Below, piece by piece: positions 1-9,145 of a stretch of 64,000 nt of DNA (positions are counted from its first letter, which is position 1; each line of letters starts with the position of its first letter). Position numbers and translations under genes: made by a program. The stretch covers positions 14,800 through 78,799 of the forward strand of contig NZ_JAUMUL010000006.1 in NCBI RefSeq assembly GCF_030530635.1. The letters run 5' to 3'. The notes under the pieces were generated by a model that saw nothing but the letters and a program-made list of their open reading frames with translations, searched no databases and had not been told where the DNA came from. Source of the stretch: Actinomyces sp. (GTDB lineage: Bacteria > Actinomycetota > Actinomycetes > Actinomycetales > Actinomycetaceae).

Positions 1-2
1 CC

Positions 3-1400
3 GCGCTGGTGGTTTGGATTTGGGTAGCTGGCCCCGCGCACTTGCCCTGGGATGCCGACGATGGCGTTGCCCTATGGATCGGTGCCGCCGTCGCCGTGGG
101 GCTGTGTGCACTCGCGCCCGCCCTGGTGGACATCGCGGTGCGGGTTTTCTGTCTACCGCTGCAGGCACTAGATCCGGGTGCGAGCCTGACCGCATGGGCA
201 CACACGCGTATGTCCGCTCGCCGGGCTGCGGCGGTCGTCGTACCCGTGGTTGCCGTGGTGACCCTAGCGACTGTTCCCGTGATGGCTTCTAGCCTCGGCT
301 CCGGTCGGGATTACCAGGACGATTACGCTTTGCCCGGCCAAGTTGACGTCACCCTCCACCAGGAATCAGAGCAACTCGACCCCGAGCTTGAGACCGCCTG
401 GGAGAACACTGTTGCGTCGCGTGAGGCGGCAACTGCTGTGCGCGCCAAGACTAGCGCGCGCTCTTGGATGGTGGCACCTGCTGAACAAACACCCGCCCAG
501 ATCATTGAACGGGCGCGCAGAGAATCGTTTCCTATGGGAACACTGTCCACTTACCAGGTCACCGTGACCACCGCGAGCGACCCGGGCGCATTGATTACTG
601 CCGCGGGCCTCCACCTGGTGGAGGGTAATGCGGAAGATGTCCACGGCACGGACGTCGCGGTGCGTGCGGACCGGATCCGCGAGGACGGAAGTTCCTACCA
701 GTTGGGTGATTCGCTTACTCTGCTCGGTAACAACGGCGACGAGACGAGACTGCGGGTGGTGGCTCGGTTCGATAATTCCGGCTATCCACTGATTACTTCC
801 TTGGTTGCGGATGAGAACGTGTTGTCCGCAGCGACCGGGGATCCGGTCACTGAGGACTGGTTCTTAACCGCTTTTTCCGGCGGACAAGATGAACTACTTC
901 AGACCCTGAGCCGGACCGCACCCGCAACCGCTACTGTAACGACTGGTCAAGGATGGACCGACAACATCGTTGCTGCGGAGACCAAACGTGGCGCATCCAA
1001 TGACGCGACCATGACGGGCGGAATTTGTCTCTTAGCGACCGGGGTCATGGTGCAACAGGTTTTTGCCCTGATCCGCTCTCGGTGCCGCGAGAGCCGGCTT
1101 CTGCATCGTACCGGCGCCTCCCGTTCCACCGTGCTGCGCAGCGCACTCGCACAGACCGCAGGCCTGCAACTGCTCGGTCTCGCAATAGCTGGCGTTTCCA
1201 TCGCCGTGACATGGGTCTGGCTCGCTCAGGCACTGGTTCCCTACTACAGCGACTTGACGGTGCCACCCGCCGTACCGTGGGCGTTCTTGATTGCCAGTTC
1301 CATTGCCGCTCTCTTAGTGCCTCAGTTGACCGCTTTGGTAACCACATTGCGGTCCACGCGCTCTGCAGTCCCGGCCAGCGAAAGGGGCGCAAGAACGTAG
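3..1400 (+). CDS. FtsX-like ABC transporter permease, 5' truncated by the window edge
   Basis: The frame is already open at the first bases, so the true start lies outside the window. About 463 residues are visible. Two hydrophobic segments near the start (around residues 22-50 and 72-92) precede a soluble domain of roughly 230 residues. Three more hydrophobic segments follow (around residues 338-358, 388-410 and 422-445). Membrane helices around a large extracytoplasmic domain, with a three-helix C-terminal block, are the layout of the FtsX/MacB permease family, which works with a cytoplasmic ATPase in export or envelope signalling. The ATPase gene is not in view. The substrate cannot be told. 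The next gene is convergent and starts its stop codon 42 bases away. Confidence 0.75.
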   Translation, partial: ALVVWIWVAGPAHLPWDADDGVALWIGAAVAVGLCALAPALVDIAVRVFCLPLQALDPGASLTAWAHTRMSARRAAAVVVPVVAVVTLATVPVMASSLGSGRDYQDDYALPGQVDVTLHQESEQLDPELETAWENTVASREAATAVRAKTSARSWMVAPAEQTPAQIIERARRESFPMGTLSTYQVTVTTASDPGALITAAGLHLVEGNAEDVHGTDVAVRADRIREDGSSYQLGDSLTLLGNNGDETRLRVVARFDNSGYPLITSLVADENVLSAATGDPVTEDWFLTAFSGGQDELLQTLSRTAPATATVTTGQGWTDNIVAAETKRGASNDATMTGGICLLATGVMVQQVFALIRSRCRESRLLHRTGASRSTVLRSALAQTAGLQLLGLAIAGVSIAVTWVWLAQALVPYYSDLTVPPAVPWAFLIASSIAALLVPQLTALVTTLRSTRSAVPASERGART

Positions 1401-1441
1401 CGAATAATCACGGCGATGGGAGCCCGATCCGGTATGGGTCT

Positions 1442-3199
1442 TCAGGCGCCGTCGACGCGGCTGAGGATCTGCTCGCGCACCACGCGGCGCAGGATCTTGC
1501 CGATCTGGGAGCGGGGCATCTCCTTGATGATCTCCAGGTGACGCGGCAGCGCGTAGTGGGGGAGCACCCGCTCGGCGTGGGCGCGCACCGACTCCAGGGT
1601 GACCGTGCCCGCGGGCGTGCCCGGCTCCAATACCACCGCCGCGCACACCAGCTCCCCATTCGCCCCGCCCGGCAGTCCTACGACGGCGACGTCCGCCACG
1701 CCCGCCATGGCCAAAATTGCCGCCTCCACCTGGGAGGGGTAGACGTTGAAGCCGCCGGAGAGGATCAGCTCGCGCCGCCGATCGGCCATCCACAGGAAGA
1801 AGTCGTCCCGACGCACCATGTCCCCGGTGCGCAGCCAGCCGCCGGGCAGCATCGCCGCCGCCGTCGCCTCCGGGTCGTCCCAGTAGCCGGCGAAGACCTG
1901 CGGGCCACGCACCAGCAGTTCGCCCGGCTCGCCATCGGGCACCTCCCGCTCGGGGTCCGGGGCGTCAGGGTCCACCACGCGCACGTCCGTGGATGCAAAA
2001 GGAAGGCCCAGCGCGCCCAGGCGGCGGCTGGGGCCCATGGGCGTGCCGGAGACGATCGGGCTGGTCTCGGTCATCCCGTAGCCCTCCACGAAGTATCCGC
2101 CGGTGGCGGCCTCCCACTCCGCTCCCACGGCCGGCGGCATCGGGGCCGCCCCGCACACGCCGTAGCGCAGCGTCTTCAGGGACACGCCCTTCTTCTGGGC
2201 GCCCCGCAGGATCCGCTCGAACATGACCGGCACCCCCACGAAGAACGTGAACGGGCGCCGCAGGTGGGCCTCGAGCACCTGGCTGACCGAGAACTTCGGC
2301 AGTATCACCTGCGTGGCCGCCTTCTGCACCGCGCAGAACACGTTGAAGGTCAGCCCGAAGGCGTGGAAGAAGGGCAGCAGAGCCAGGAAGGTCTCCCCGC
2401 CCTCGTGCAGCATCGGCACCCAGGCGATGGCCTGGTTCGCATTGGCGCGCAGGTTCTTGTGCGTGAGCATGGCGGCCTTGGGCATGCCGGTGGTGCCGCC
2501 CGTGTGCAGCAGCACGGCCACGTCATCGCCGCCCGGCTGGGGCCAGGACGCCTCCAGCCGCGGCGCGCGGGCCACCTCCCGGTCCCAGGAGCGCACGCCC
2601 GCCGGCAGCGATTCGGCCCGCATGGAGGCGCGGGTCTGGCGCGCCCTGGCCACGGGCAGGTGCAGGGCGGCGCGCAGCCTCGCGGGCATGGCGGCGGCCA
2701 GGTTAACGCTGAACACCGTGCGCCCACCCAGCGGGTCCGCCGCCGCATCCGCGCCGCCGCCGGCCGACGACGCCGGATCCAGCACCAACTCGACCCCCTT
2801 CTCCCAGGCAATCACCACCCGGGCGCCGTGGCGGGCCAACTGGCTGCGGATCTCCTGCGCGGGTGCGAGCGGATTGTGCTCCGCCACGATCGCCCCCAGT
2901 CGCAACGCCCCGTATATCGCCACCACATGCTGCGGACAGTTCGGCATGAGCAGGGCGACCCGATCCCCGGCCTTGACACCCGCCCGGCGCAGCACGTTCG
3001 CGGCACGCTCGGAGGCCTCGAGCAGCTCGCGGTAGGTCAGAGTCGCCCCCATGAAGTCCAGCGCTACCCGGTCGCCGTAGAACTCGGCGGCGGTGTCCAG
3101 CAACTCGCCCAGGGGTCCCTCCGGCACGTCGATGACGGCGGGGATATTCGGCTGGTAATGCGGGCGCCGGAAATGCTCGGCATCCTGGGCCGCGCTCAT
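1442..3199 (-). CDS. AMP-dependent fatty acyl-CoA ligase (FadD-like), second of a tandem pair
   Basis: This 585-residue protein belongs to the ANL superfamily, which activates carboxylic acids as acyl-AMP and transfers them to CoA. The phosphate-binding loop HTGGTTGMPK is at about 232-241. An EGYGMTETSP motif is near 350, GGWLRTGD near 450 and the GGFNVYPSQVE hinge region near 482. The first loop residue is His where the paralogue has Tyr. Its ATG overlaps the stop of the upstream ligase by four bases, so the two are probably one operon. The sequence is clearly paralogous to its neighbour, sharing RPHY, DFMG and NPLAPA segments. The chain length of the substrate cannot be read from the sequence. 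Confidence 0.88.
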   Translation of the reverse strand: MSAAQDAEHFRRPHYQPNIPAVIDVPEGPLGELLDTAAEFYGDRVALDFMGATLTYRELLEASERAANVLRRAGVKAGDRVALLMPNCPQHVVAIYGALRLGAIVAEHNPLAPAQEIRSQLARHGARVVIAWEKGVELVLDPASSAGGGADAAADPLGGRTVFSVNLAAAMPARLRAALHLPVARARQTRASMRAESLPAGVRSWDREVARAPRLEASWPQPGGDDVAVLLHTGGTTGMPKAAMLTHKNLRANANQAIAWVPMLHEGGETFLALLPFFHAFGLTFNVFCAVQKAATQVILPKFSVSQVLEAHLRRPFTFFVGVPVMFERILRGAQKKGVSLKTLRYGVCGAAPMPPAVGAEWEAATGGYFVEGYGMTETSPIVSGTPMGPSRRLGALGLPFASTDVRVVDPDAPDPEREVPDGEPGELLVRGPQVFAGYWDDPEATAAAMLPGGWLRTGDMVRRDDFFLWMADRRRELILSGGFNVYPSQVEAAILAMAGVADVAVVGLPGGANGELVCAAVVLEPGTPAGTVTLESVRAHAERVLPHYALPRHLEIIKEMPRSQIGKILRRVVREQILSRVDGA

Positions 3200-5076
3200 C
3201 GGACCTGCTCCCCGACGGCCTGGTCAGACTCGCCACGGCCGACCTCTCCCAGGCGCTCCACCAGGGCGGTGGCGGCAGACTGGGACACCGCCGCGGCCGC
3301 AGTCGCCGCACCCGCGGCCGCCTCTCGGGCGGCCAGCAGCTCCTCACGCACCACCCGACGCAGCACCTTGCCGATCTGGGAGCGGGGCATCTCCGTCAAA
3401 ATGGCTATCTGGCGCGGCAGGGCGTAGTGGGACAGGGTCTTCTCCGCCCAGGTACGCACCTGCTCCAGTGTCACCGTCTGCCCCGCCTTGGGCAGGATCG
3501 CGGCCACCACGGACTCGTTGCCGGCCTCCGCCGGCAGCCCGACTACGGCCACATCCTCCACCTGCGGCATGGTGCGCACCGCCGCCTCCACCTCACTGGG
3601 GTAGATGTTGAAGCCGCCGGAGATGATCAGCTCTTTGCGGCGGTCGGCCATAACGTAGAAGCCGTCCTCCTCCTGGCGGACCAGGTCGCCGGTGCGCAGC
3701 CAGCCCCCCTCCAGCATGACGGCGGCGGTCTCCTCCGGGTTCTCCCAGTAGCCGGTGAATACCTGCGGGCCGCGCACCACCAACTCGCCGACCTGCCCCG
3801 GCTCCACCTCCGTCTCGGGATGGTCGGGGTCGATCACCCGCACGTCCGTGGACGGGTAGGGCACGCCCAGCGCACCGGGACGCCGCTCGGGGGAGATGGG
3901 GTTGCCCAGAATGATGGGGGCGGTCTCGGTCATGCCGTAGCCCTCAATGATGACACCGCCGGTGGCCGCCTCCCATGCTTCGGCCACCGTTTTGGGCGTG
4001 GGCGCCGCCCCGCACACGGCGATCTTGCAACTGGTCAGGTCCGCTCCGGTGGCCCGGGCGCGGGTGACAATGCGGTCGAACATGACCGGTACGCCCGGGA
4101 AGAAGGTCGCCGGCCTTCGCTTCCACGCGGCCAGCACCATGTCGGCGCTGAACTTGGGCAGCACCACCTGGGTGGCGGCCATGCCGACGGCGCACAGCAG
4201 CGACAGGCTCAGGCCGAAGGCGTGGAAGAACGGCAGCACGGAGTGGAAGGTCTCCTGGCCGTCCTCACAGGTCTGGGAGGCCCACGCCAGGCTCATCTCC
4301 GCGTTTGCACGCGCATTGGCGTGCGTGAGTTGCACCGCCTTGGGGATGCCGGTGGTACCGCCCGTGTACAGCAGCACGGCAAGATCACTGACCGCCGGCA
4401 GCGGATGCCCGTCCGGCAGGGGGGCGGCGGTGGCGACCAGATCGTCCCAGGAGTCCACTCCGGCCGGCACCTTTCCACGCAGTTCGCGGCGCTGAGAACG
4501 GGCGGCCGCCACTGGCAGTCTCAGCGCCAAGCGGCTCGTCCACGGCAGTCCCCGGGACAGGTCCACCGACAGTACTCGCGCCCCGCCCATGCCGGCGGCG
4601 TCTAAGGAGCCGGCCGCCTGCACGATGCGCGCCAGTGACTTCTCCCAGGCGATGATCACGCCTCCGTGATGCATCCGGATCTGCTCGCGGATCTGGGCTG
4701 CGGGCGCCAGCGGGTTGTGCTCGGCGACGACCGCGCCGATGCGCCAGGCGGCGTAGGCGATCACCACGTGCTGGGGACAGTTGGGCAGGATCACGCCGAC
4801 GACGTCGCCGCGCCCCACGCCCAGTCGACGCAGCGCCTCTGCGGCGCGGGCCACCTGCTCGCTCAGCTGCCGATAGGCGGTCGTCTGCCCCATGAAGTCC
4901 ACAGCGATGTGATCCGGGAAGCGGCGGGCCGCATCGGCGAGCATGCAGGACAGCGGTTCGGTGACGGGCGCAATGATGCTGGGGACACCGGGTGCGTAGT
5001 GCGGGCGCTGGAAGGCTTCCGAGGTGGCGTCGGAACGCGCCTGCCTGGCGGTGGCCTGCTTGAAGCCGGTCATCAT
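3196..5076 (-). CDS. AMP-dependent fatty acyl-CoA ligase (FadD-like), first of a tandem pair
   Basis: This is an ANL-superfamily ligase of about 626 residues from the start chosen here. The YTGGTTGIPK loop is near 237-246. It also has GYGMTETAP, GGWLRTGD and GGFNIYPSEVE motifs and an Ala-rich C-terminal tail of about 45 residues that the paralogue lacks. The start is the double ATG at 5071-5076 because a purine-rich AGGGGAAGGGGA lies just before it. An in-frame ATG 51 bases further upstream is possible but has no visible ribosome site. A double palindrome at 5129-5161 sits where an operator would be. The probable role is activation of fatty acids for lipid synthesis or degradation. Confidence 0.87.
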   Translation of the reverse strand: MMTGFKQATARQARSDATSEAFQRPHYAPGVPSIIAPVTEPLSCMLADAARRFPDHIAVDFMGQTTAYRQLSEQVARAAEALRRLGVGRGDVVGVILPNCPQHVVIAYAAWRIGAVVAEHNPLAPAAQIREQIRMHHGGVIIAWEKSLARIVQAAGSLDAAGMGGARVLSVDLSRGLPWTSRLALRLPVAAARSQRRELRGKVPAGVDSWDDLVATAAPLPDGHPLPAVSDLAVLLYTGGTTGIPKAVQLTHANARANAEMSLAWASQTCEDGQETFHSVLPFFHAFGLSLSLLCAVGMAATQVVLPKFSADMVLAAWKRRPATFFPGVPVMFDRIVTRARATGADLTSCKIAVCGAAPTPKTVAEAWEAATGGVIIEGYGMTETAPIILGNPISPERRPGALGVPYPSTDVRVIDPDHPETEVEPGQVGELVVRGPQVFTGYWENPEETAAVMLEGGWLRTGDLVRQEEDGFYVMADRRKELIISGGFNIYPSEVEAAVRTMPQVEDVAVVGLPAEAGNESVVAAILPKAGQTVTLEQVRTWAEKTLSHYALPRQIAILTEMPRSQIGKVLRRVVREELLAAREAAAGAATAAAAVSQSAATALVERLGEVGRGESDQAVGEQVR

Positions 5077-5128
5077 TCCCCTTCCCCTATGTCCGCCCGC
5101 GTTCGGTGAGCTCGGGCGGAAAGACATG

Positions 5129-5161
5129 ACCTACGCAACCGTAACCTACGGTCGCGTAGGT
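5129..5161. promoter_or_regulatory. Nested double palindrome, candidate operator of the acyl-CoA ligase pair
   Basis: The 33-bp element has outer arms ACCTACGC and GCGTAGGT and inner arms ACCGTA and TACGGT around ACC. It can also be read as two tandem half-overlapping operators, each beginning ACCTACG, 15 bp apart. The second one, ACCTACG-N4-CGTAGGT at 5144-5161, is a perfect palindrome. Position directly upstream of fadD-like genes and a CTACG/CGTAG core suit a TetR-family fatty-acid regulator. No such regulator gene is in this window, so that assignment is inference. Confidence 0.6.
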
Positions 5162-5284
5162 GCGCAGTCGCCTGCGGGATCCGTTGCGTGTGGTGTGATG
5201 CTCATAGCGCTGGATCCGACCGCATACTTCCGCTCAGGTCGGCGGCAGGCTAGGGGGCCCGCCTGGGCAAAGGCCGTGGACCGG

Positions 5285-7813
5285 TTAAAGGCCGGCGGGA
5301 AGCGGCAGCCGGGAGATCACCCGCAGACGCCGCGTCGGTCGTGTCATCGCCACGTACAGGTCGCCGGGGCCGGTCTCCGCTATAGCTGCGGGATCCACGA
5401 GCACCACCACGTCGAACTCCAGTCCCTTGGACAGGCGCGGTCCCATCACAGCTAGTCGACTGCGCAGAATATCGCCGTCCCGTGTTCGCATGGCCGACAC
5501 CAGGTCGGGATCCTGAGCCAGCAGCGCCGCAGTCGACTGCGGCTCGGTGGTGATGACGGCGATGCGCCCCGCCCCCACGCCCACCGCCGCATCCAGCGTG
5601 GCGGACTCCTGGGTCACCGCCTCGCGCAGGGCCACGCCCCAGGCCGCATTGGCGCGATCGTCGTGGCCTTCCGGCGCGATGGCCGCGGGGGATTGGGACA
5701 GGTCGTCGACTGCCAGACAGTCGGGCAGGTCCCGCACTGAGGTCACCGGGTAGGCCACCGGTGCACCGAGTTCGGCGGACACCCGCTCGGCCGCGCGCAT
5801 GATTGTGGCCGGTGTGCGGTAGCAGACCGTCAGGGCCTCCTCACGCAATGGTGTCGAGGCCCTTTCGAGGCGCGATGCACCCCCGCCCCGATGGCGTGTA
5901 CGGGGACGCGTACCCAGGGCCGAGAGCAGGTGCCGCCACGATTCCGGCCGACTCGGGCCCGAGTACTGGGCCAGGTCGCCCACGATGGTGAAGGAACGCA
6001 CCGGACAGCGGCGCGCCAAAGCCCGCCACGCCATGGCCCCCAGCTCCTGGGCCTCGTCGACGACGACGTGCCCATAGGTCCAGCTGCGGTCCGCCCGGGC
6101 CCGCTCGGCCAGGGTCAGGGACGGCCCCGAGTTCTCCATCCGATCCGCCAACATCTCGGCGCTGACCATGCCGTCACCCAGATCCTGCGACTCGATCGCC
6201 TGTGCGGCGTAGGCCACGAGAGACTCGCGTCGCCGGGCCTCCAGCCGGGCGCGGCGGGCCTCGGCATCCTCGCTGGGCCCCAGCAGCTCCGCCAACTCAT
6301 CAATCAGTGGCACGTCCGCCTCCGTGAGCTCACTGCCCACCGGCCGCTCCAGTAAACGACGCTCCTCCGGCTTCAGCTCGGAGGCGATCCGGGCGAGCAG
6401 AGCGGGGCGGGACCACAATCGCTCCAGCAAGCCGACCGGTGTCGTCGGCATCCAGCACAGGTTGATCTCCCGGCGCGCGTCACGGGAGGTGCGAATATCC
6501 TCGCGAATCCAGGCGCGGGTGTCGGCGTCGCTGGCGTCCTGGCGGGTGGCGGCGGCGAACTGATCGGTCAGGCGCTCCAACAGCCACAGCACGAAGGTTT
6601 CACGTGCCAGGTTGTGGGGCTTGCCGCTGCGCCGTGCCCGGGCTGCGGCCTCACGCACGTCGGCGGGCAACAGCTTAAGGCGCGTGCCCTGGACCAAGAT
6701 CTCCCGGGGCGCGTCTGGTATCCGCTGCAGGTCGCGCACCGCCCGACGCAGAATGTCAGCCCACACCCAGCGCGCCTTGAGCTCGGCCACCTCGCCCGGC
6801 TCGGTGCCGCGAGCGCGCACGCCCGGCACCAGGTCCGCCAATGTGGTCGATACCACACCTGTCTCGCCCAGGGAGGGCAGCACCTGCTCCACGTACCGCA
6901 GGAAGGTACGTGAAGGCCCTACCAGCAGCACGCCGGAGCGTTCCAGACGCTCACGTTCGGCGTAGAAGAGGTAGGCCACCCGGTGCAGGGCCACCGCCGT
7001 CTTCCCGGTGCCCGGCCCTCCCTGCACCACCAACACCCCCTTACCGTCGCCGGTAACCACTCGGTCCTGCTCGGCTTGGATGGTGGCGACGATGTCCCCC
7101 ATGCGTCCGTCGCGTGCGGCCGACATGGCGGCGATCAGCGCCCCCTCGCCCTGCAGGCCGTCGATGGCTGTGTCGGCTGGTTCCGGCGCGGCCGCAGTCG
7201 TCGGCACCGCGGCGCTCGCGGCACGCACATCGATCAGTTCGTCCTCCAGGCCGATCACGCGGCGAGCGCGGGTGTCGATGTGGCGACGCCTTATCAGGCC
7301 CATGGGGTCGGAGGCGGTGGCCTGGTAGAACCCCCGGGACAACGGGGCGCGCCAGTCCAGCACCACCTCACGATGGCGGGCGTCGTGCAGGCCTATACGG
7401 CCCACGTAGTGGCGTCTGCCCGCCGCCGTGACATCGTCGGTCGCCGCCGATTCGGGAACGACGCCAGTGCCGTCGGCGCCTTCAGTATTCGGCTGCGCCA
7501 TGTCCATGCGCCCGAACACCAGCCGTTCCTCCACTCCCTCCAAGGAGGCGACCAGATCGGCGTAGTGAACCGCGTAGGCGTCCCGCTCCCCGCGCGACTG
7601 GTGCGTGCCGGAAGCCCCACGGGCCTGCGTGCTTGCCAGTGAATGGCGGGCCGCCGCCAGCTGGCGGTCCAGTTCGCCGTAGGCCGCTTCAATCACCGTC
7701 TGCTCCGAGGCGATCTCCCGGTCGCGGATTGTGGCCGCCACAGGCGGACGCTGCTGGGATGTAATCGACTCGGGTGAATCGGAAGACTCGGAGGAAGGGC
7801 GGTGTTGACTCAC
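5285..7813 (-). CDS. HelD/HelR-like RNA polymerase-recycling ATPase (UvrD-like superfamily 1)
   Basis: The 842-residue protein has a superfamily 1 helicase-type ATPase core. Walker A is GGPGTGKT at about 265-272. Later motifs are VVVDEAQELG, the TIVGDLAQYS motif and the C-terminal SKGLEFDVVVLVDP and YVAMTRPTRRL. An N-terminal segment rich in charged helices precedes the core (residues 30-110), as in HelD proteins, which enter the RNA polymerase channels and release stalled polymerase. Actinobacterial members can also contribute to rifampicin tolerance. The start is GTG. The gene stands alone on the minus strand, divergent from the PAC2-family gene. A DNA-repair role as a UvrD-type helicase is the alternative reading. 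Confidence 0.82.
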   Translation of the reverse strand: MSQHRPSSESSDSPESITSQQRPPVAATIRDREIASEQTVIEAAYGELDRQLAAARHSLASTQARGASGTHQSRGERDAYAVHYADLVASLEGVEERLVFGRMDMAQPNTEGADGTGVVPESAATDDVTAAGRRHYVGRIGLHDARHREVVLDWRAPLSRGFYQATASDPMGLIRRRHIDTRARRVIGLEDELIDVRAASAAVPTTAAAPEPADTAIDGLQGEGALIAAMSAARDGRMGDIVATIQAEQDRVVTGDGKGVLVVQGGPGTGKTAVALHRVAYLFYAERERLERSGVLLVGPSRTFLRYVEQVLPSLGETGVVSTTLADLVPGVRARGTEPGEVAELKARWVWADILRRAVRDLQRIPDAPREILVQGTRLKLLPADVREAAARARRSGKPHNLARETFVLWLLERLTDQFAAATRQDASDADTRAWIREDIRTSRDARREINLCWMPTTPVGLLERLWSRPALLARIASELKPEERRLLERPVGSELTEADVPLIDELAELLGPSEDAEARRARLEARRRESLVAYAAQAIESQDLGDGMVSAEMLADRMENSGPSLTLAERARADRSWTYGHVVVDEAQELGAMAWRALARRCPVRSFTIVGDLAQYSGPSRPESWRHLLSALGTRPRTRHRGGGASRLERASTPLREEALTVCYRTPATIMRAAERVSAELGAPVAYPVTSVRDLPDCLAVDDLSQSPAAIAPEGHDDRANAAWGVALREAVTQESATLDAAVGVGAGRIAVITTEPQSTAALLAQDPDLVSAMRTRDGDILRSRLAVMGPRLSKGLEFDVVVLVDPAAIAETGPGDLYVAMTRPTRRLRVISRLPLPAGL

Positions 7814-8190
7814 GTGATCTCGCTAGCGGTGCGGCCCCGTGGGGCGACTCGAACAAGGGTTGGAAGAAGCGGCGGTGGTGGTCGACAGGCTTCTGGATGG
7901 CGTCGTGTACGGTGGTAGTGCGTCGGCGAGGCACCTCCTGCGGGGCGGCACCCGCGTCGACGGGGATCGCCCATTATCTCCCCGCCGACCCGATCGACCA
8001 CCCGTGTCCCGGCCTGTTCGCCGGGAGTGGAGCCGCGGGGCTCGACCGCGGCCCGCTCACGGGGTCGGGAACATGCGCCACCGCAATGGTGTTGCACCAG
8101 CCGACGCATGTTCGCCCGCGTGGACCACAGCGGTCCCCAGGCGGCGTCGGGATCATCAACACGAGCGCCAAAAGCGCGGGAGGAGGAGCA
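7814..8190. other. Divergent intergenic region, no gene seen
   Basis: These 377 bases separate the HelD-like gene from the PAC2-family gene and must carry both promoters. No convincing -35/-10 pair, RNA or conserved short protein was recognised. The only clear signal is the AGGAGGAG ribosome site at 8181-8188. Confidence 0.5.
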
Positions 8191-9108
8191 ATGCGAACGC
8201 TATACACCGTGGAGCACCCCGCGGAGGAGCCCGTCTCGCCGCGTGTGCTCCTGCACCACTTCGAGGGAGCCATGGATGCCGGCCACGCCGGCTCCCTCGC
8301 CGTTGACCAACTCGTCATGACTCTGCCTCGCACCCGCCTGGCCACCTTCGACATCGACTCCCTGATCGACTACCGGGCCCGTAGGCCGGTCATAACCTTC
8401 GACCGCAACACCTACACCGAGGTCGCCATGCCCGAGCTGGTCCTGGACCTGCTGCAAGACGATGAGGGTGAGGATCTGCTGCTCCTGCACGGATCGGAGC
8501 CCGACTACCACTGGCAGGAATTCATCGGGGCGGTCACCCATCTGGCGGTGTCCATGGGGGTGAGCCAGGCCGTCGGGATCAGCGGCATCCCTATGGCCAT
8601 CCCACACACCCGTCCCACCTACGTGCACCTGCACGGTTCGCAGCCGGACAAGTTCCACTCGCAGACGGAGGTCTTCGGCCGCGTCGAACTGCCCGGCTCC
8701 ATGAGTGCCCTGCTGGAACTGCGGCTGGGGGAGGCCGGCATAGACTCGCGCGGCCTGTCCGCCTCCATCCCGCACTACATCGCCCGTGACGACTTCCCGC
8801 AGGGCGCCGCCGCGCTGCTGCGGGCGGTGGCCGACAATACGGGTCTGGCGCTGCCCCTGGGGGACCTCGAGGCGGCCGCCAACGTCAACCGTGCCGAGAT
8901 TGACGCAGAGGCCGCCCAGCAGCCCGAGGTCAGCGCCGTCGTCTCCGCCCTGGAGGCCCAGTACGACGCCATGTTGCAACAGACCGAGGGGCTGGACTTC
9001 GAGGGCGCGCCGACACTCGATCTGCCCAGCGCGGATGAGATCGGTGCCCGTCTGGAGGCCTTCCTGGAGGCCAATGAGAACACCTCCGGCGAAGGCCTGC
9101 AGCAGTAG
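8191..9108 (+). CDS. PAC2 family protein (proteasome-assembly-chaperone-like)
   Basis: The 305-residue protein matches the actinobacterial PAC2 (DUF75) family, which is related in fold to eukaryotic proteasome assembly chaperone 2. Visible family traits are the N-terminal segment on handing over a dimeric alpha/beta core, the LLLLHGSEPDYHW strand-turn, and GISGIPMAIPHTRP followed by an HLHGS segment. The C-terminal 100 residues are acidic and Ala-rich. The start is the ATG at 8191 because AGGAGGAG lies directly before it; longer upstream frames lack a site. Its biochemical role in bacteria is not established. The downstream spermidine synthase-like gene is convergent. Confidence 0.8.
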   Translation: MRTLYTVEHPAEEPVSPRVLLHHFEGAMDAGHAGSLAVDQLVMTLPRTRLATFDIDSLIDYRARRPVITFDRNTYTEVAMPELVLDLLQDDEGEDLLLLHGSEPDYHWQEFIGAVTHLAVSMGVSQAVGISGIPMAIPHTRPTYVHLHGSQPDKFHSQTEVFGRVELPGSMSALLELRLGEAGIDSRGLSASIPHYIARDDFPQGAAALLRAVADNTGLALPLGDLEAAANVNRAEIDAEAAQQPEVSAVVSALEAQYDAMLQQTEGLDFEGAPTLDLPSADEIGARLEAFLEANENTSGEGLQQ

Positions 9109-9145
9109 CTGGAGGCGGCAGGAGCCGGAGGAGGACTGCGGCGGC

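Noticed and set aside
1025..3427. 800-codon open frame on the plus strand across the acyl-CoA ligase
   Set aside because: It is opposite to a ligase with all family motifs and has a low-complexity Arg/His/Gly-rich translation, the usual antisense shadow in high-GC DNA.
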